Shown one piece after another: positions 61,340 to 64,000 of a DNA stretch of 64,000 bases. The translations under genes and the position numbers were made by a program. Below the pieces are notes generated by a model, which worked only from the letters and a program-made list of their open reading frames with translations, searched no databases and was not told where the DNA came from. Within the stretch, counting starts at the first letter, position 1; each line of letters opens with the position of its first letter. Where the stretch lies: contig NZ_CP176395.1 in assembly GCF_046244365.1 (NCBI RefSeq), forward strand, positions 6,820,001 to 6,884,000, given 5' to 3'. This DNA comes from Paenibacillus_V sp046244365 (lineage in GTDB: Bacteria; Bacillota; Bacilli; Paenibacillales; NBRC-103111).

Positions 61340-62278
61340 TCAGATGCTCAATAAACGGCTCGATATAGCGGGAGTAATCGGGTGCCCTGACACCATGCCG
61401 CTATGGCCGAGCTCCTTTGGACCGGGACCTGCGAATTCGCTGTCGGCGCCTTCGATCTGCATCCCGTTCGGCATAAGCGTCACGATAGCATACAAAGGAT
61501 CCCGGTAAGGAACGACATATTTCAGATTGGGATGCGCATTCGAGATTGCTTCCGAATATCGCACGCAAGCGTACGAATCGCCTAGCCATTGGTTGGATAT
61601 GCTGTTCACTTCCACATAATGGATTCCATCGACCGTCGTTACGTTGTCGACATGGTTATGCCCGTTCATGCAAGCCGCAACCTTGCCAAACCCGGCTTCC
61701 TCATTTGCTGCTGTCAATAGATTATGCATATCGGTCCGATTGACAATGCCGTCCTCCTCGTTTAGCAAGCCTTGGTGGCTGAAAATGATCGTTTGCTTCT
61801 CCGTAGCCGACAAGTCCCGGCGCAGCCAGTCGAGCTGCTCGTCCGTTACGAACGGAATCGATTGCGGAACGGCATAATACGGACTGTAATTCCCGCGTTC
61901 GAAAGCAAGCATTCGCCCATCCTCCGCCCTGAAAAAGTTCGCGTCCAGCACGACAAAATGATAATCTCCCGCATCGAAGGAATAGTAGTTGCGTTCCATC
62001 CCGATGAATGCCATGAAGGCTTCCCTCGTGCTTATATCCGTGTCGTGATTGCCGATCACATGATATTTGGGACCGGTGAAGCCGTTCCAAATACGCAAAA
62101 TCGTCTCGTTCTCGGGCTTAGGGAGGCAAAGATCGCCGAGTTGGATAATAAAATCGACCCGCTCGCGCTCCATCCTTTCAATAAAGGCTTGAAGTCTTTC
62201 CGGTGCGTCATGCATGATATCCTGATGCAGGTCGGCAAATATGCCGAAACGAAGCGGTTTTCCGGTTCGGTTAGTCAT
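61340..62278 (-). CDS. Calcineurin-like metallophosphoesterase
   Basis: 312 residues; GGAGGGATAG precedes the ATG. All five motif blocks are present: FADLHQD (14-20), LGDLC (about 45), GNHDTD (about 75), FSHQG (about 170) and NGHNHVD (about 208). The core is of the CpdA/3',5'-cAMP phosphodiesterase-like type with dinuclear metal ligands. No signal peptide is visible. Substrate (cyclic nucleotide, phosphodiester or phosphosugar) is not defined. It is a separate unit upstream of the RpiR operon. Confidence 0.9.
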   Translation of the reverse strand: MTNRTGKPLRFGIFADLHQDIMHDAPERLQAFIERMERERVDFIIQLGDLCLPKPENETILRIWNGFTGPKYHVIGNHDTDISTREAFMAFIGMERNYYSFDAGDYHFVVLDANFFRAEDGRMLAFERGNYSPYYAVPQSIPFVTDEQLDWLRRDLSATEKQTIIFSHQGLLNEEDGIVNRTDMHNLLTAANEEAGFGKVAACMNGHNHVDNVTTVDGIHYVEVNSISNQWLGDSYACVRYSEAISNAHPNLKYVVPYRDPLYAIVTLMPNGMQIEGADSEFAGPGPKELGHSGMVSGHPITPAISSRLLSI

Positions 62279-62422
62279 CTTCTATCCCTCCGTCAACTAA
62301 ACTCCAATCACTCGCACGGAATCTCTCGGTATCAGCCTGGTTCACCAAGAAAATAACAAGGAAAACCACATAATAAAAGCATCCCCTTGCATTTTATCAC
62401 ACGAAATTGCAAATTAAAACGC

Positions 62423-62466
62423 AAACCATCGAGGAAAACCGTTAGCGGTTTCCTCGATGGTTTGCG
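62423..62466 (-). terminator. Terminator after asd
   Basis: AAACCATCGAGGAAACCG pairs with CGGTTTTCCTCGATGGTTT across a short loop; on the minus strand it is followed by GCGTTTTAATTT. It begins 28 bases past the asd stop. Confidence 0.8.
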
Positions 62467-62493
62467 CATTGAATCGAACAGTATTCGTTGTAT

Positions 62494-63579
62494 TTACTTC
62501 GCCTGAATGTAACCTTCCGCTTTCAGCAGCTCGGCGATCAGAACGGCACCGCCAGCCGCTCCGCGCAGCGTATTGTGCGACAGCCCCACGAATTTATAAT
62601 CGTAAATGGAATCCTCGCGCAATCTGCCCGCCGAAACCCCCATGCCGCGCTCAATGTCGCGATCCAGTTTCGTTTGCGGCCTGTTCTCTTCTTCAAAATA
62701 CGTGATGAACTGCTTTGGCGCGCTTGGCAGACCGAGCTCCTGCGGACGTCCTTTGAATTGCAGCCAGCGAGCGAGAATTTCCTCTTTGGAAGGCTTGTTC
62801 TCGAACGAAACGAATACCGTAGCCAGATGCCCATCCGTTACCGGAACGCGAATGCACTGCGTTGTAATCAAAGGCGCGCTTGCTTTAATAATTTCGCCGT
62901 TTGCAATGCTGCCCCATATGCGCAGCGGCTCCTGCTCGCTCTTTTCTTCCTCGCCGCCAATATAAGGGATCACATTATCCAGCATATCGGGCCAGTCGGT
63001 AAAGTTTTTGCCCGCTCCGGAAATCGCCTGATACGTCGATGCTACCACTTGGGTCGGTTTGTAATCGAGCAGGGCATGAAGTGCCGGCACATAGCTCTGG
63101 ATGGAACAGTTCGGCTTTACGGCAATAAATCCGGTGGAGGTTCCGAGCCGCTTTCTCTGAGCGGCAATCACTTCGATATGGCCCGGATTGATTTCCGGAA
63201 TGACCATCGGGATGTCGGGCGTCCAGCGGTGAGCCGAATTATTGGAAATAACGGGCGTGCCCGTTTTGGCGTATGCCTCTTCCAACGCTTGAATCTCATT
63301 CTTTTTCATGTCAACCGCACAAAAAATAAAATCGACATGTGCGGCAACCTCTTCCACTTTCGAAGCATCCTGAACGACGATATTTTTCACATCTTCAGGA
63401 ATCGGGCTAGCCAACTTCCATCTGCCTTGCACGGATTCTTCATAAGTTTTACCTGCCGATCCTGCACTGGCTGCAATGGCCGTTACCTGAAACCAAGGGT
63501 GCTGATCCAGGAGCTGAACAAACCGCTGGCCTACCATGCCCGTTCCACCGACAATACCGGCCTTCAATTTTTTTGTCAT
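62494..63579 (-). CDS. asd: Aspartate-semialdehyde dehydrogenase
   Basis: 361 residues from the ATG at 63579. Frame remains open for 97 codons upstream, but that stretch is the T-box leader. NADP-binding GIVGGTGMVGQRF (8-20), catalytic Cys158 in VKPNCSIQ, STYQAISGAGK (about 180) and a C-terminal HNTLRGAAGGAVLIAELL. The sequence has the features of the archaeal/fungal-type subgroup. It reduces aspartyl phosphate to the semialdehyde for lysine, diaminopimelate, threonine and methionine synthesis. RBS GAAAGGA is about 12 bases before the ATG. Expression is likely controlled by the leader. Confidence 0.93.
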   Translation of the reverse strand: MTKKLKAGIVGGTGMVGQRFVQLLDQHPWFQVTAIAASAGSAGKTYEESVQGRWKLASPIPEDVKNIVVQDASKVEEVAAHVDFIFCAVDMKKNEIQALEEAYAKTGTPVISNNSAHRWTPDIPMVIPEINPGHIEVIAAQRKRLGTSTGFIAVKPNCSIQSYVPALHALLDYKPTQVVASTYQAISGAGKNFTDWPDMLDNVIPYIGGEEEKSEQEPLRIWGSIANGEIIKASAPLITTQCIRVPVTDGHLATVFVSFENKPSKEEILARWLQFKGRPQELGLPSAPKQFITYFEEENRPQTKLDRDIERGMGVSAGRLREDSIYDYKFVGLSHNTLRGAAGGAVLIAELLKAEGYIQAK

Positions 63580-63666
63580 ACGATGATCAAATCCTTTCAA
63601 AATGGTAGTTTGGATAAGTCGTACAATATTTTGATTTTGTGCGCCGCGTTTTCCTTTTGCAGCAAT

Positions 63667-63945
63667 AAAAAAAATCCCACCCCCAAGACCGATGTCTTGA
63701 GGACGAGATTTGTATGCTCGTGGTACCACCCCAGATTCGCTAAAATGTCGCCATATTAGCCTCTTCAAGTACGGCATTACAAGGGAATGCTTATACTCTA
63801 GCTCTGTAACAGGAGCTCCTGTCACACCATCCCCCAAGGTTCCGATGTGCTGCTCGGAGTCTTTTTTCAATAAAGGGTTCTTTACTCCTTTCCAGCTAAC
63901 GGAGCTCTCTGTGAAAGAATCCTTTTATTTACTCGTCTCTTCATC
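63667..63945 (-). ncRNA. T-box leader upstream of asd, specifier AAA (lysine)
   Basis: Reading the minus strand: stem I opens with GATG (63945) pairing CATC; AGTA of the specifier loop is in GACGAGTAAATA; the distal side reads GAA-AAA-A, placing the specifier AAA (Lys) at 63865-63863. The T-box itself is GGGGTGGTACCACG (63732-63719). The terminator CCTCAAGAC-ATC-GGTCTTGGGG with a T run lies at 63703-63667, competing with an antiterminator. Asd supplies lysine, so a lysine-tRNA T-box makes sense. The promoter is presumably between 63950 and the window edge; I could not define it. Confidence 0.88.
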
Positions 63946-64000
63946 GCATTTGAATATTGCAAATATATTATCAAAAAACGACCGTGCGGTAAAGAACATT

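Noticed and set aside
63580..63870. 97-codon N-terminal extension of Asd
   Set aside because: The stretch is the T-box leader with its terminator; normal Asd proteins start at the MTKK methionine.

Overview
The window looks like accessory chromosome of a Gram-positive, moderately GC-rich firmicute, most likely Paenibacillaceae (inference). Pointers are strong purine-rich ribosome binding sites, a T-box leader, LplB/LplC-type and other CUT1 sugar permeases, an MsmX/UgpC-type ATPase, IclR, MurR/RpiR and LysR regulators, candidate CcpA (cre) sites, and very large secreted carbohydrate-active proteins with Ig-like domains. I saw no rRNA, tRNA, transposase, phage gene or CRISPR array. Most genes lie on the minus strand in tightly overlapping operons.

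Layout. 1-2642 (-): LplB-type permease, LplC-type permease and a lipoprotein binding protein cut by the window edge; a 164-bp MITE-like element separates the two permease genes. 2882-8965 (-): a 2027-residue secreted heparinase II/III-like lyase with duplicated N-terminal binding modules. 9299-10909 (-): membrane GGDEF protein. 11052-14852: LysR gene divergent from a DASS anion transporter and an ApgM-like phosphomutase. 14853-15760: non-coding block with three kinds of short repeat array. 15761-22952 (-): two FAD oxidoreductases plus a small ORF, preceded by a GH123/DUF4091-like protein and a secreted CBM9/Ig-like protein.

23732-35900 (-) is an eight-gene run with overlapping or abutting ends: ATPase, a 996-residue fusion binding protein, two permeases, an NHL/TPR/Yip1 membrane protein, a DUF5696-like putative glycosidase, and two more permeases. 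A divergent lipoprotein binding gene (36262-37638), preceded by a 32-codon leader ORF, probably serves the second permease pair; a RidA-family gene follows. 38124-38856 is another repeat-bearing non-coding block. 38857-47282 (-) is a six-gene catabolic-looking operon: unknown protein, beta-propeller protein, GDPD, FAD oxidoreductase, SDR and an M14 carboxypeptidase of cytosolic-carboxypeptidase type. Creatininase-family and IclR genes follow (47727-49356).

From 49467 on: an FtsX-type permease without a visible ATPase, a second GGDEF protein paralogous to the first, a block with four evenly spaced interrupted palindromes, an orphan SARP-type response regulator, a polysaccharide deacetylase, a VOC protein, an RpiR-SIS-FAD operon, a metallophosphoesterase, and aspartate-semialdehyde dehydrogenase under a T-box whose specifier reads AAA (Lys).

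Together the genes suggest capture, import and breakdown of complex carbohydrates. Three distant transcription units share a promoter-proximal motif (an identical 19-mer in two, a shorter match in the third), and each has a cre-like site nearer the gene, so they may form one catabolite-repressed regulon (inference).
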